DNA of 64,000 nt from Colius striatus (Eukaryota > Chordata > Aves > Coliiformes > Coliidae), in the NCBI RefSeq assembly GCF_028858725.1, contig NC_084771.1, positions 11,312,915 through 11,376,914 on the forward strand, in the 5' to 3' direction. The notes under the pieces were generated by a model. That model had not been told where the DNA came from and made no database searches. It worked only from the letters and a program-made list of their open reading frames with translations. Positions within the stretch are counted from its first letter, which is position 1, and each line of letters opens with the position of its first letter. Of this stretch, positions 32,477 through 45,599 are shown in pieces. A program made the position numbers and the translations under genes.

Positions 32477-35400
32477 CAAAGGGGACCAGAGGGATCTCTG
32501 CGGTCCCATCACCGCAGGGCGCATCAATCGACGGCATCAATCCCCCCCTCGCCGGGTATTTTTAGTGCTGTGATATATCTCCCTTGGTTGAGGCTGAGCA
32601 GATCTCCATTTCCTCCCAGCATCACGAGGATACCGCTGCAGCCAGGCTGACGAGGGGACCGGTTTCAATTATAACACGAGGAACCACATGGCAGGGGCTG
32701 GTCCATAAGGGTGGAGGGAAGATGGGTGCTCAGGTAGTTCCAGTAAAGGTCCAACGGTTTAAGTGGAAATGACTGGTATTGATCTTGGCAGGCAGATGCC
32801 AGCAGAAGTAAAAATAAGCTGCTCTCAATTAACCTGCATTGATCTGAATTAAAAGAAAAATGGATCAGCCCTAAATAAAAGACTAACCTCTCAGAGCAGA
32901 GACTAGTGGTGGGTGGCTTTTGAGCAGAAGCAAGTGTTGGACTCCAAAGGAAGTGCCTGGTTTTAAAGTGCAGCTCTGGTTAGAAAAGCAGCACTCTGAG
33001 ACTGGATGCTCCTCCTCATCTTTTCTCCTCTGTGGGTGACTTCCCTGCCATGGGGCGCTTGTTTGCAGGTAAAAAAGGGCTGATTTCGAGAAGCCAGACT
33101 CCAAGAGTCCAGCAGGAGCTTGGCCCACTGCAGTCCCAAATGTAAGAGACTGGAAAACAGCCACTGGTGAATGGATCAGAGTTACTCAGCCTTGGCAGCC
33201 TGCAGATAGTCAGCAAAGATAGGCTCAGAAGTTAGTAGAGAGGAGAAATGAAGCTTCTTCCCCAAAAGCAAGGGGGTTTTTGAGTAAAAAGTGATAGAGA
33301 AGCACTAGGAGAACCCCAATCCTGCCTCATTGTCTCGGGGTGATGCTTGGACAGCCATGAGGCTGGTACATGGCCCAGCTCTGAAGCACTGCACTGGGTG
33401 CTTCATCTTGTTCTCCTGAATCTCAGGCTGTGTGTCAACACATTTACATCAGTCTGATCAGAGAACTGGCTTGAAGACACACAGGGAAGGCAGAGCTGAC
33501 ACGTGAGTAGTGAAAGACAACATTATCTCCCCCCATGGAGTTTATAACACACAACACAACGACTCCTGGAGGACTGGGAGCTGCCAACAGACATGGGCCT
33601 TGCTCTTTTCCAGGGCCTCTGGGTACACAGAGGAAGGGAGCAAGGATGGAGTTGAGACTTTGGTCTGAGGGGAATTCTCCACTGCATCTGGGCTTGAGCT
33701 CATGTGCAGTTTGAACCTTCCTGTCTTCCCCATGGAGGATTGGGTTGGAGAAGAAGCAGGAGAAGTGAATCCAGGGAACAGATCACAGTGGTGCAGAGTA
33801 CCCCTTCAGCTGAGGTGGGCTGTCATATCTCTCTCTCATGTCCTCAGAAGTGGGGAAAATGCTCAGCATTAGTTCTCAGAAGGTTTCCCTTGGCTGGCAG
33901 AAGGAGCAGGGGTGCCTGTCCCACAGCTCACATGCACTGCCTCCTCACCTCTGACTCTCCATCACTGTGACTTCTGCTGGAGCTTCTCTTTCAGGTCTGT
34001 ATTCTCTCTCACTCCTCAAAGCTGAATTTAACTCCATCTCCTGAGCTCCACCATAGCAGTCACAGGGATATCAACCATGACAGCCCCTCTCTAGGCAGTG
34101 TATAACCTAATGAGCTGAGGTACCGACCTTCCTTCCCTTCTTGCTTTGCCTATAGCTGTCACTCTGCTGTCACCAGTGTTGAGGAACCAGCACTCTAGGA
34201 CATAGACACAGGAATAAATGTAAACTGGCCAAAAAAAGAGGGGAAAGATCTAGAAAAAAGAATGCAATGGCAAAAAGCAAACCAAAGCAAGAGCAGAGAG
34301 AGGACACACTAGTATGCTTAAATACACCCAAGGTGCTCCTGCATGGACAGAGGCAGCAGTCCTTGGTGGGTAGGACAAGAGGTCATGGATTTAAGCAGCA
34401 CACAGGAGCTCTGAGGTTGGATAGCTTCAGTTTTGCACAGGCTGGGAAACTGAGGCCTGGGGAAAGAGCTGCAGAGGAGGAAAGAGTGGAGAAACTGGAA
34501 CGTATTCCCCACAGCTGCCAACTCCCCAGCTCAGGCTGTGAGCTCTAGACCTCATTAGACCTGTCTAATGTGCACTAATGAACCTGCTGCCCAAGAGGCT
34601 CAGGAAGAGAACCCAGCTGCTCTCCTGGGGAAGCAGGGGAGGGGTTTGTGGTGAGAAGAGCTGGCATTGCCCCCATGCAGATGGGTTTGTGTGCCAAGGC
34701 TCTGCCTGGGACAGGGATTTGTAAATGGAGAATAATGCAATCTCAGGCATTAAAGAGGGAGACACAAATAGACTTTGAGACCCCTTGGTGGGCAGAGCAC
34801 CCAGACTCAGTGAAACCTGGACTTACCAGCTTTCCAAAATGATCTGTCTCTGTGAGGAATTCACAGCTCCTTGAGGTTAAAATGCTCTTCTTCTCCCTCA
34901 CAGAGCTCTACTGCTTCCCCTTAACCTGCAATCTTACCCATCCATCTTCTACTGGCACCTCTTTTCTACTAAAATTGGGCACAGTAGGTTTTCTCCTCTT
35001 CTGATTTCATCTAAGGATATTGAATGCAGCTGATGGAGAGATTCAGCCCCAGCTTCAGGTGAGCATCCACCCTGCCAAGCCTGTCTCTTCATGTGAGCTT
35101 TTCCCATGCTGAAAGAGGTTTGGCTGAGGCTGATGCCTTCAGAAATCATCTGGAGATAGCTCAGGACAGCCTCAGGAATGCCCAAACAACTACAAGAGTG
35201 TCTCAAGGCTTTTCTGTTGATGGGGGCAGCTTAAGGACCTACTGGGAGCAGCACAAAATTGCTGGTCCACACTCAACTGGGTTTCCAGGCAGTGCCTATG
35301 TGAAAGTTATAGTATCTACTAGTTGCAAAGAGACACAGAGTCTAACTTGCATCTTGGCACCTTACTCTCATTGATTTCAGATAGGAGTTAGGTGCCAGAA

Positions 35401-35654
35401 CAGGAGCAAGGAGTGAGCTGAACCGCTTGCCTTAGGGCTGCAGTGCTGCCGCTTCCCCAGATCATTGCTGCCACACCATCCAGTCTGCATCTATTTCAGG
35501 CACTCCTTGGGTTCCCAGACATACACCAAATGCTGGGAAAAGAGAAAATGCTGGGACCTGAAAGACCTGGCTGCTCAGGATAGTGTGCAGAGGATGGACA
35601 GAGAGGAAGGCAACAAGTGAGTTGCTGCATCTCTGTGGAGAGGGGTTTCCTTCT
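32477..35654. other. Non-coding interval; nothing specific seen
   Basis: A homeodomain-type patch occurs at 32826-32856 (CAATTAACC, CATTGATCTGAATTAAAAG). Otherwise average sequence without a recognised exon or repeat. Confidence 0.4.
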
Positions 35655-35735
35655 CATAGCATCACAGAATGGTAGGGGTTGGAAGGGACCTTTAGAGACC
35701 ATCCAGTCCAACACCCCTGCAGAAGCAGGTCAATT
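35655..35735 (-). mobile_element. CR1 LINE 3'-tail fragment, subfamily B
   Basis: About 80 bases: AGCATCACAGAATGGTAGGG, GGAAGGGACCTTTAGAGACC, ATCCAGTCCAACACCCCTGC, AGAAGCAGG, then an abrupt change of sequence. A very short 5'-truncated insertion. Confidence 0.85.
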
Positions 35736-37977
35736 TTTGCCAATAAAATAAGAAGAGCTTGTGAATTCACATCTTATCCTTTTGTAGCTGAACTTCAGGA
35801 GCTCCCAGCCATGGAAGGGAACGGGAACAGCTGCCACTTGCCACAGCTGCAAACGCTGCCCTGTCCCAGCTCCAACAGCAGGACTGCCCCCCTCACCGTG
35901 CCTCACAGTGCTGCCTTTCTCCCACATTGCCTGCTTCAATTTGGGTTCCTGGACTTAGTTTGGAGCCTGTATTTGCTGTTGTTGTTTGGAGAGCACATTT
36001 ATTAGGGAAGCCCTTCAATTTTTCCGTTTTGGAAGGACCCCAAATGGGTTTCCCGGCAAAACTAATGTGCAGGCGCTCGGCATTAAGCACTGAGTAATCC
36101 TGGAAGTACAGACCTGATGTCTCTGCAGGCAGCAATAAACTTTTCAGCACGATATTGTAACCTCAACTCTTCCTCCTTTAATGGCTTTTCTCCCTGCCAT
36201 TAGCAGAGTGGCAGGGCCCTGAGAGGCAGGGCTCAGGTGAGGCTGCTCCTCCAGCCTCCTTGGGTCAGGAATGCAGCCTGTGGGGTAAAACACTCCCAGG
36301 AATCCTGGCCAGGGCTTGGATGCTTCTTCTTTGCAGGATGCAGTGGCCTTGTGCTACTTTGGGAGCAGAGAAAGAGGATGGGGTAGTCCCCATCAGTCCT
36401 CTGCTTTGGTATGGATAGGGTCACATCTACAACAAGCCATGGTTTGTCATCCAGGGAGAGGTTGGGGCATGGCTCCAGCACTGGGTGCACAGAAATGAGA
36501 CTGGAAGAGGCAAGTCACACAGGATGGGATCTCAAAGCACAATACCCAGGCCGTGCAGTGGAATCTGCCACCATGTCCTTGATCTTGACCTCAGTACAAG
36601 AAGCTCTCACATACATCTCCTCCAGGCAGTGGGACCACCTCAGCTCCCCAGAGCAGGGGCTGGGGGAGAGCAGGAAAGGAGTCCACAAGCTAAACCAAGG
36701 CTTGAGGAGCATGGGTGAGCTCCCTTGCTCATGGGAGTCTTGAGGTTGCACTGCAGATCCTTGTGCCAACATCTCCTGGCTTCTGTGGGCAGCTGTCTCT
36801 GGTCAGGGACAAGTTTGGGTCCAGAGACAGCTGTGGAGGGAGAGTGTAAGTTCAGGAATACTGTAAGATCTGCCCCAGTTGATGGTTGATAGGTTGCCTT
36901 GGGCTGGCCACAGCTCCCTGACTAAGTGCAGTATACCAGGAAGGAGAAGAACATCTGGGAATAGCCACTGGTTGCCTTGTGACATCTCTTTCAACAGCAG
37001 TGGAAGGAGGGTGGACCCCTTTCCAGTTAGAAAGGCTGGAAAACCAGTTTCCAACCCCAGAGGCATGGGAGTGTCCAGAGAGAAGAGCCAGCTCCTTTCC
37101 CCGCCTTGGTGTTCTGTGGCTGAGGAGGCTGAGGAGGCAGAAGCTCTGGACAGCCCTTCATCAGCTCAGTTGGCTCCCTCCAGTCAATTAAAAAGCACTA
37201 CCAGGTGGCTTGGAGGCTGAGCCAGCACCAGAACCAAGTGCAAGTGAATGCACAGAAGGAGGACAGTTTTCTGCCACTCAGCAGCCCCAATGTGCAGCAA
37301 CCTCAGTGGGGAGGAGCAGGGGACTGGGACCAGCTCTGCTTTCCCTAATTGCATTCCATGAGACTGGGGGAGGCTGCTGGGACCTGGGAAGCATTTGCAG
37401 GGGGCCAGAGGAGTTGCAGACCCCCAGCCTTCCTGAGCAAATTGGCATGAGGGACCTTGAGGAAGGGAGACTTTTGAGTGACACCAGAGCACTGCAGCAG
37501 TGGCAGAAGCCTGGGAACCTGCAGCAGCAAGTTTCAGCTCTTGGCTCCTCTTTCTCTTCACAAAATTCAAGATGTAACATTTTCCTCTGAGTTTTGTGTC
37601 TTCTGCCTTCAAGAAAACAATTCCAAACCTTTCTTTTAAAAGGCAAGTTTCCTCCTGGAAGCAATTTCCAAGCTCAACTGGCAACGTTCAGGGTTGTGTG
37701 AGGCAGAAGGTACCTCCAAACTCTTCAGGAAAAGGCCAGCAAGCTGAATATATTGCAAACAAGTTACCAAGGACATCAGGACTGTTGTCTGGGTCTCAAA
37801 TTGAGGTCTACCCTGGCTCCTCTGTCCTGTGCAGCATGCATCCCCATGTCTGGCTCTTAGATGCTTTGTCCTCAGGTCTGGCAGCTGCAGCAAGGGAATA
37901 CAAGCCCAAGAGCAAGAGAAATACTCAGTGATGGCTCAAAACTACTGACTCCCAAAAGCTAGAGAGTGTCCCTTCTT
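35736..37977. other. Non-coding interval; nothing specific seen
   Basis: Average composition with unrecognised short open frames on both strands. Confidence 0.45.
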
Positions 37978-38140
37978 TGAATCATAGAATTGTTTTGGCT
38001 GGAAAAGCCCTTTAAGCTCATTGAGTCCAACTCTTCTATTCACCCTGCCAAGCCCACCACTAACCTCTGGCCCTCAGCTCCACAGCTTGGCAACAGCTCC
38101 AGGGCTGGGGACTCCCCCAGCTCCCTCCTGCTGCCCAGGG
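37978..38140 (-). mobile_element. CR1 LINE 3' fragment, subfamily A
   Basis: GAATCATAGAATTGTTTTGG, then GGAAAAGCCCTTTAAGCTCA, CACTAACCTCTGGCCCTCAG and CTCCAGGGCTGGGGACTCCC. Same tail signature as the copy at 7877, ending soon after CAGCTCCCTCC. Confidence 0.88.
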
Positions 38141-39719
38141 GTGAGTTCAGACAACACAATGTACCCATCTAAATTAACCAGGAATAACCAGCAGAGCTCC
38201 ACATACTCCCAGGTCTCTCTTCCCAGCCTGCTTTGGGCTAAAGCAAAACCTCTCATGAAGGTTCTTCATTCCAGCTTTTCCCCACAGTTTTGGGAGAGGG
38301 ACAGCAGCTCCCTGAGAGGTTTGATGGTGATGCCCTTGGGATTATGTCATACTGAAGCACAGAGCATCAAAGCATAACCCAAGTGGACTGCAGCAAGGTG
38401 ATGGGCAGAGTGTGGTTCCCTGGGCTTGGAGAGAACCCATCAGGAGAGAAGGCTGTGGTCAAAGAGGCTGTGAGCTGACACACACACAGAGCACTAAGTG
38501 CATGAGCCTGTCTCTAGCAAAGCAGGTCACACAACAAGGGGCCATCTGAGCAGAGCAGGACACACTACTGTTACATCACCATCACGAGTCACATGCTCCT
38601 CCCTGAGGTCCCCCTAGACCTGGCTGCTCCTTCCTCTCCCTTAGATCCTCCAAATAGGCCCCAGGAAGAGCTGCAGAGAGCTCAATCCTCATGATATGCA
38701 GACAGGGGGGAACTTCCCAGTGATAGAGCCTGCTGCTGCAAGATGGGACAGGGCTTTGCTGCCTTCAGCCTTTCTCAGCTGCCAGACAGGGAGGGGATGG
38801 ATCCAGATCCCACTTCTGTCAGCCCACCATGACCTGGAGTCACCTTCCTGGAGAAGGCTCCCATGTAGATAGACGTAGAGACTCACAACCCCCCGTGACA
38901 GTGGCAGGGAGAGAGGGTGCTTTCCTCCAGACTGGAGCAAATCAAGAAACAAATACATAAGTCATCCCCAGAGCTCCCCAAAGGTGCCATTAAGGAGCAG
39001 AGAGTTAGTGATTAGTGGCAACAGGAAAAGGGGGGAGAAAAAAACTCTAAACAAAGAAGTCATCGTTGTGTCCATAGGGAGAGCACTTCTAAAAATCCTT
39101 TAACAGGGCTCATTAAAAATACATGGCCTCAGTGGCTGGCTATACATCCTGATTAGCCCATGACTTCAGCTCCTGGAGTCCAGGGTGTCTGAGCTCCTCA
39201 CCAAGCACATTACAGCAGGTGGTCCAGGGCAGTGTGGCCAGTGAGGACCTGCACATTGGCACAGAGACCGTGAGCCTTGCAGACCTTCCTGCTGCTAAGT
39301 GTGGCACAGTGGCTGCAGGGTGCAAAGTGGGGCCAGAACATTCATTCTGTGGGAGAAACAGAATGAGAGGGAAGGAAGAGAAATCAGCAGGGACCAGAAA
39401 AGCTCCATAGCCTCACTTTCAAGTGCTTCCTTCCACCTCTGAGAGCCACAGGCCTGATGTGTGCCTCAGGGAAGGGGACTCTGCAAAATATCACCTGCTT
39501 GCATGCAGGGCTGCTGGAGCTCAGCCCCGTGGCACAGAGGGGGGGATGCTGCACGAGTCTTTGCTGCAGTCACACACACAAGGACCAGATGACTGGGTCA
39601 AAAGTGTGTGCACCCTCTGCCCTCCATGCTCCCTCGCTCTTCTGCTGGAGAACAGCTCCCTCACTCACCCACTCATTCAAGCAGAGAAGCAATCCAAGGC
39701 CTCTTTCTTTCCCCCCTTC
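38141..39719. other. Non-coding interval; nothing specific seen
   Basis: Average composition; no gene or interspersed repeat recognised. Confidence 0.45.
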
Positions 39720-39990
39720 CTTTAATGATATGAATATTTGATGGCTTTTCATTGGAAGAAACATGCAAATGAATGTGTGTGGGAAGGCCCTGGAGCCTTC
39801 CAATGTTAACAAAACAAGTAAACAAGGATTGTCCTCCTTAGGAATGATGTTAACACAATAGATAAGTCTTGTTCTACAATCGATAACCTCATAGGAAACT
39901 CGGGTGGCTGGAGGCTCTGTTACTGCATTAACTCAGATTGTCATTAAAAGGTTTCTGCTTTGTTGATCAGATATTCTTTTTTTCCCTGAG
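39720..39990. promoter_or_regulatory. AT-rich candidate regulatory element with perfect octamer
   Basis: Holds the perfect POU octamer ATGCAAAT (39763-39770), forkhead-type motifs (TGTTAACAAAACAAGTAAAC and GATGTTAACACAAT), CAATCGATAACC, GCATTAACTCAG and GTCATTAAAAGG. Free of recognisable repeats and long open frames. Confidence 0.35.
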
Positions 39991-41114
39991 CAATATGAGG
40001 CTTTCTTTCAAGTGTTACAGTAGGATCAGAGAAACATAGGACTGCACAGGACTTCACAGCTTGAGAGGATCAATTCCCAGCAGCTTGGGAGCTGCCCAAT
40101 AGTCCCCCAGTGCTCCTAAGGCAGCAAGGACATTTGGCAACAAGGCTATAGAGTCAAGAGGAAAAGTTGACTGTAATTTCACCACCTTAGATAGTCTTAT
40201 GGCAGAGCAAGGAAAGATGCAGCAGAAAACATCCCAAACAACCCCCTGACATCCCTGCTTGGGAAGAGAGGAATCCAGGAATCCCTGCATCTCTGCACAT
40301 GATCTTCTACCAGCTGAGTCAAAGAAGATTGGAGGTCTGAAAAGCTCTTACCCAGCTTGGCTGCTTGCAAGAGATGGATCCTCAAATGGAAGATGTGCAG
40401 ATTAAGATTTGATTATAAAGCACACACCCCAAAACACCTGGGTGAGAAGGAATGTGAGATTACTGGGGGTTTGGCCACTTACCTTGTGATGGAACCTAAC
40501 TAAAAGCTGAAGTCTCATGCAGCATGAGTCCTCCCAGTTCAGAGAAGTCCAAGTTTGACAAAAGATCATGACAATTGTGTGGGGGCCCATGATGGCTGTG
40601 TAAAAGCACAGAAAAATAGGAGCATGATACGAGAAGAGGGAAGAAACCCAGGAAAGTACCCACTTGCAGCAAATTCAACAATAGTGAAAGCAGGAGATGT
40701 AGGTGCAAAGCAGCCTTTGAGATTGGGTCAGTGAAGAAAGATGTGTAGGTTTGATTTCTTTGGGTATCCAGGTGGTAAGAAAAGGAGCTGATGAGCTGCT
40801 GCTGCATTAACCCTGTATCAAAACACTGCCAGCTTCCTTCTGTCTCCAGATTCCTTCTGGCTTCATCCATCACTCAATCCTGTGCATGAGACGTGGAGAT
40901 ATTGCACATCATTGCTGCTGGTGTGACTCTGTCTGAGGAGCAACAGCTGCACAGAGCAAACAGGAGCCTGAGGTCCAGCACAGCAGCCCTGGCTCCCCAG
41001 CACCAAGCTCTTCCCAGAGCTGAGTCCCACGACTCACTCAATCACTTCCATAAACATCTCCCTTTGTAACAGCAGCCTGTTTTCCTCACTGCTCAGCCCA
41101 GCCTGGGCCAGTGA
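39991..41114. other. Non-coding interval; nothing specific seen
   Basis: Average composition; open frames short and unrecognised. Confidence 0.45.
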
Positions 41115-41220
41115 GTAGAGTAATTATGTTAATTCTGCCATCAAAATGATTAGCCATTCCACTTCAGCCAAGAAAATGCTGGAAATTGGCTCATGATTTA
41201 TTCCACTCTCTTATTTCATC
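41115..41220. promoter_or_regulatory. Candidate non-coding element with homeodomain motifs
   Basis: GAGTAATTATGTTAATTCTG, AAAATGATTAGCC and GGCTCATGATTTATTCC within 100 bases, in an otherwise average region. Motif-based only. Confidence 0.25.
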
Positions 41221-42663
41221 TCAGCCTTTCACTGCAGCACTCGGGTCTCCCTGCAGCTCACTGCCCAATTAGTCAAATCAAAGGAGGCAGGGAGAAATGC
41301 AGGCCTTAAATGCAGCCCAAGCCCAGGCATGGGCAGGATCTGGATGGATCCATTCCCTGGGAGCTGGGGAAGTGACATCTCCCTTTCCTTGGAGATTCTC
41401 CACCGGGATGGACTTTTCTCCTTCACGTTGAAGAACCCATCTCCTTGGGGGGGTGAGCAGCTCTGAAGTCCATGAGCTTCTCTGTGAGGGGGAGAGTGTC
41501 TGATGTCAGTCTGAAGATGAAAGAGATGGATCTCTCACAACTTAAAATAGTGATAAAACTGCTCCAATAGAAACCCCATCCCCAGCTGGAGGCAACCAGG
41601 AGTGACTGAGGCTGGAAGGGGCCCAGCTCCCTCCCTCTCCCCTGCTCCTGGCCATGCTGGATGTCTCACCATGACCAGAGTGTTTTTCTCTAATCTGTTT
41701 TTGAGTGTCCCCCTTGGGATCTCCAGCACTTCCCTGGGAAATCTTCCATGGCCTGACACATCTCTCTGTCAAGAGGTTTCACTGGGCATTTCAGTTTAAA
41801 TTAAAAGCCCCATTCTTCTTCATTGCCTTCCCTTTATGCCTTGACATTTCCTCTCCCTCCCTGCATAACCATTTTGCAGGCAAACAAGTGACACCTCGTC
41901 TGTGTGGAGCACCTCACGCCAGCCCTTCCACCCAGCCCAACAGCTCTCCCTGCTCTGGCTGGATATTTCTGCTGACACGTTAAAACTTTAGTCATTTTCT
42001 GTGTCTTGAAGCCTGAGAGCTCCATGAAGTGTCCAAGGAGCATGTTGAGAGGGTTGTCCTGGAGCTGAGCAGAGCCAGGCTGTCCTCTCCTAGGAAATCC
42101 CCCCAGAGATGCTCTGTGCTGTGTCACAGCTCGCACGTCTGTGACCTCCTGTTGATGACACTCCTCCATCCTCACTCCTGTGCACATGCCCTGTCCTTCC
42201 AGCACAGCACCAGGGGGTGCTTGGACTTGTGTGTCTGCCTGCAAGGATGCCCAAAGCCCCTTCCCTGCCTGCATAGCTGGGTGGGACAGTTCACCCATCC
42301 AGGAGGAGCTGAGCTGTGACCACCCTGGAGCTCTTTGTCTCCTGCTGACCTGTCTCAGTCCAACTCCCGCGAGCTGCTAAATGGAAGTGACTCCCAAGTT
42401 CTCCTGGGGCCACCTCCCCATTTATCTCAATGAGAGTGGTGACAGCCCAGAGTGTGATGCATGAGGCAGAGGCACTGTCCTCCTCACCCTGACACCATTG
42501 GGCTTTCTGCTTTGCTACCTCTCCTCTGTGCTGTCCCACGAGACGCCCGTCACTGCTGGGGGTGACAGCTTTAGCACTCAGGCTGGCAGCAGCAGCAATG
42601 CTTCTGGGGAGAAAACACATCCTTGGCAGTTTCAAAGGGGAAAAAAAAGGAAGGAAAAACCCC
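41221..42663. other. Non-coding interval; nothing specific seen
   Basis: Average composition; no gene or repeat recognised. Confidence 0.45.
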
Positions 42664-43100
42664 ATAGAATCACTGAATCATTTGGGTTGGAAAAGCCCTT
42701 TAAGCTGCTGCAGTCCCAGCTCTCCCCTCACCCTGCCCAGCCCAGCACTGACCCACAGCCCTCAGCACCTCAGCTCCATGGCTTTGGGATCCCTCCAGGG
42801 CTGGGGACTCCCCCAGCTCCCTGGGCAGCCTGGCACAGGAGCTGACACCCCTCTCAGGGAAACAGTTCTGCCTCAGCTCCAATCTCAACCTCCTCTGGGG
42901 AGACTTGAGCCCATTTCCCCTTGCCCTGTCATTCATTGCTTGGCAGCAGAGCCTGACCCCCAGCTCCCTGCAGCCTCCTGTCAGGGAGTGTCAGAGAGGG
43001 CTCCTGTCTCCCCTCAGCCTCCTCTTCTCCAGGCTCAACACCCCCATTCCCTCAGCCCCTCCCCAGCACCCTTGTGCTCCAGCCCCTTCCCCAGCTTGAC
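42664..43100 (-). mobile_element. CR1 LINE fragment, subfamily A
   Basis: ATAGAATCACTGAATCATTT, GGTTGGAAAAGCCCTTTAAG, GCTGCTGCAGTCCCAGCTCT and onward, collinear with the copy at 7877 for about 430 bases up to the CCCCTTCCCCAGCTTG segment. Same orientation as the 7877 copy and opposite to the copy at 51055. Confidence 0.92.
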
Positions 43101-44384
43101 TGTCCTGGTTTGCTCCTCTCTGGGCTGTCCAGACTAATGTTTCTCCAGTCCTCCAGTTTCTCCAGTGTTATCATTATTCCCACTGTCCTGAGGCATGGAG
43201 CAGCCCCCAAAGGTAGAATGAGTGCTCATCTGTCACAGTTGTGGCACTCAGGGCTCTGGGACAGGTGACCTCATGCAGGAAATCTGGGATGGGCACAGAG
43301 CTGAGGCCAAATATCCCAAACCTCAGACCAGTGCTTTATCCATGCAACTAAGAGAAATACCATCCTGTGCCTCAGCAAAAGGCTCTGATGATATTCAGTA
43401 TCTCTTCCCCACCCTTGCACTGGGCAAATTACCCAAATATCACAAAAAAAAGAGCCAGTTTCTCCAGATGACTCCCCTGGGTAGAAACACAACACCCCTG
43501 GACTCTGAAAGGGGGACAGAATAAGGCTCTTTTCCTTAGTATCTGCTTTTCTGTTTGAGATGTCCCCATTCCCTCTCCTCATTGCTTCTCACTCTCCACA
43601 GACCATCCAGCCCAGGCCAGCAAAGGAGTCCCTGGCAGCTTGAGAGGATTCACACACCACTCAGGAACTGGCAGTAGATTTAATTCATGTTTTCCCTGCT
43701 GTCAAAGCCAGATGAGTCCTTGCAGCAAGCTGCAGCCACACAGATTCAAATGTCTTCTGACTTATCCTTGTGAACCCTGTTATTACTCTGGACACTGGGA
43801 GCAATGGGAAGTGGGGAGCTGAGCTGAACAGCAGCACCTTCCCCAAATTAAAACACTCTAGAGAGAGGAGGAAAGGTGGAGAGAGCAGCATCCCCCTACA
43901 CTGCAGCCCTGAACTGCTGCTCCAGAGCCAAAGGCCATAAATTACCAGGAAGGGGCTTTTCTCGTAAATGGTTTTAATTTTGGTGTTTGTGTTCAGAGGG
44001 GGAGCTGTGGCAGCCACAGCACAGATTGCTGCTGCCTCCCTTGCAGAGCTCTCAGCCTTCTCTCAGCCCTTTTTTAGTGCTTTCCCATTAACAGGCAGCC
44101 TGAAAGCAAAGCCAAGGAGGCTTGTTGTTGGTCAGGATCGTTCCTAGCCCTGAGGTGGAGAAGGATAGACATGGTTGGTGCCAATTATTGCCTTTTCCAC
44201 ACTGTCATTTCTCACTGGCAGGAGGAAGGGAGGAGTGAAGTCCTAAAGGGAGATGCTGATGGGGCATCCCTGGTCTATCAGGGCTGCTCTGCTCTGACAG
44301 CTTGTGAGGCTCAACCCCTCCTTGCTGAGGTGCTTTGTGCTCAGGCATGCTCTGACAGTATCCCTGCAGACATGGCTTTCATTG
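43101..44384. other. Non-coding interval; nothing specific seen
   Basis: Average composition; no gene recognised. Confidence 0.45.
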
Positions 44385-44655
44385 AAGCCCAGAATGGTTT
44401 GGGTGGGAAGGGACTTTAAAGATCATCCAGTTCCAACCTCCCTGCCATGGGCAGGGACACCTTCCAACAGCCCAGGCTGCTCCAAGCCTCATCCAGCCTG
44501 GCCTTGAACACTTCCAGGGATGGGGCAGCCACAGCTTCTCTAGGCTGAACATCTCCAGTTCTTTCAGCCTGTTTCCACAAGAGAGGGGCTCCAGCCCTTA
44601 GATCATCTTCATGGCCTCCTCTGGTCTCATTCCAACAGCTTCATGTGCTCCATGG
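44385..44655 (-). mobile_element. CR1 LINE 3' fragment, subfamily C
   Basis: CCCAGAATGGTTTGGGTGGG, GGGACTTTAAAGATCATCCA, CCTCCCTGCCATGGGCAGGG, CATCCAGCCTGGCCTTGAAC, CACTTCCAGGGATGGGGCAG, followed by a rearranged segment (CTTCTCTAGGCTGAACATCT) from the ORF2 end. An internal deletion joins the 3' UTR to ORF2 sequence. Confidence 0.88.
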
Positions 44656-45599
44656 GGAGCTCAGGTGCAGTATCACAGAAATGCTACAGAGGCAGCAGGC
44701 ACAGAAAAGCAGAGAGAGAGGCTGTCAAAAGCTTCACAGGGTCTGGGATGCTGCATCCTGACCTCACCTGGAGCTCAGGAACCTCCAAAAACAGCCCTTC
44801 TGAACAGGACCAGCCCTTTGGGAGGAACATCCCAGGGGAGACAGGGACAGCTTTCTCTACCCATGGAAGAGCTCACCTCATCTCTTGCTAGAAATCAGTC
44901 ATCTCATTTCTAACAGCAACATGTTGAGCTTCAGCCCCTTGGAGTTGGACCAAAGAAGCTAGTTCCTCCTGTTCCCCTGCCCCAGCTCATTACTGGGACA
45001 TGACCACCCTCATTTTTACCAGCATCAATGCATTTCCTCCTACTTGTCCCCTTGCAAGGTCTGCACCCAGCCTCCACCTCTCTAATTCATCAGCATCATC
45101 ATCATCTGCCCATGTCCCTCCTCACTGGCTCTCCTGTAACACAGCAGCTGGCACAGGACATGCCTGGGCATCTTACCCTCACTCGTGGGCACTGGCCACT
45201 CGCCACTCTGACTCAGCACAAGCCCAAACTGCTCCCAAAAGCACTAGTTTCCCCAACTGTTCATCTATCCCTCCTTCTCCTGAGGCTACTGGCATTTGCA
45301 GGGCCATCAAGAAAGTCAGGGAAGGGGGAGAGGGGTGTGAAGCAGATGGTGTGTGAGGAGATGCTGAGGGTTTCTTGCCTCAGAGAAAAGAAATCCAGAG
45401 GGGAAATGTAGTTGCTGCTGTCAGGCACCTCATGGGGTGATGGAACACAGATAGGATGGAACCACACTCTCAAAGGTGCACTGCAGAAGATCAGAGGCCA
45501 AAAGCTGCCACGGAGCTCCAGTTGAGTAAGGGAACACACAAGGGTGGCCCCAGGCTTGCAGGGGTCTCATCCTACACAGATATTTCAGTGGTTTCTGCA
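44656..45599. other. Non-coding interval; nothing specific seen
   Basis: Average composition; no gene recognised. Confidence 0.45.
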
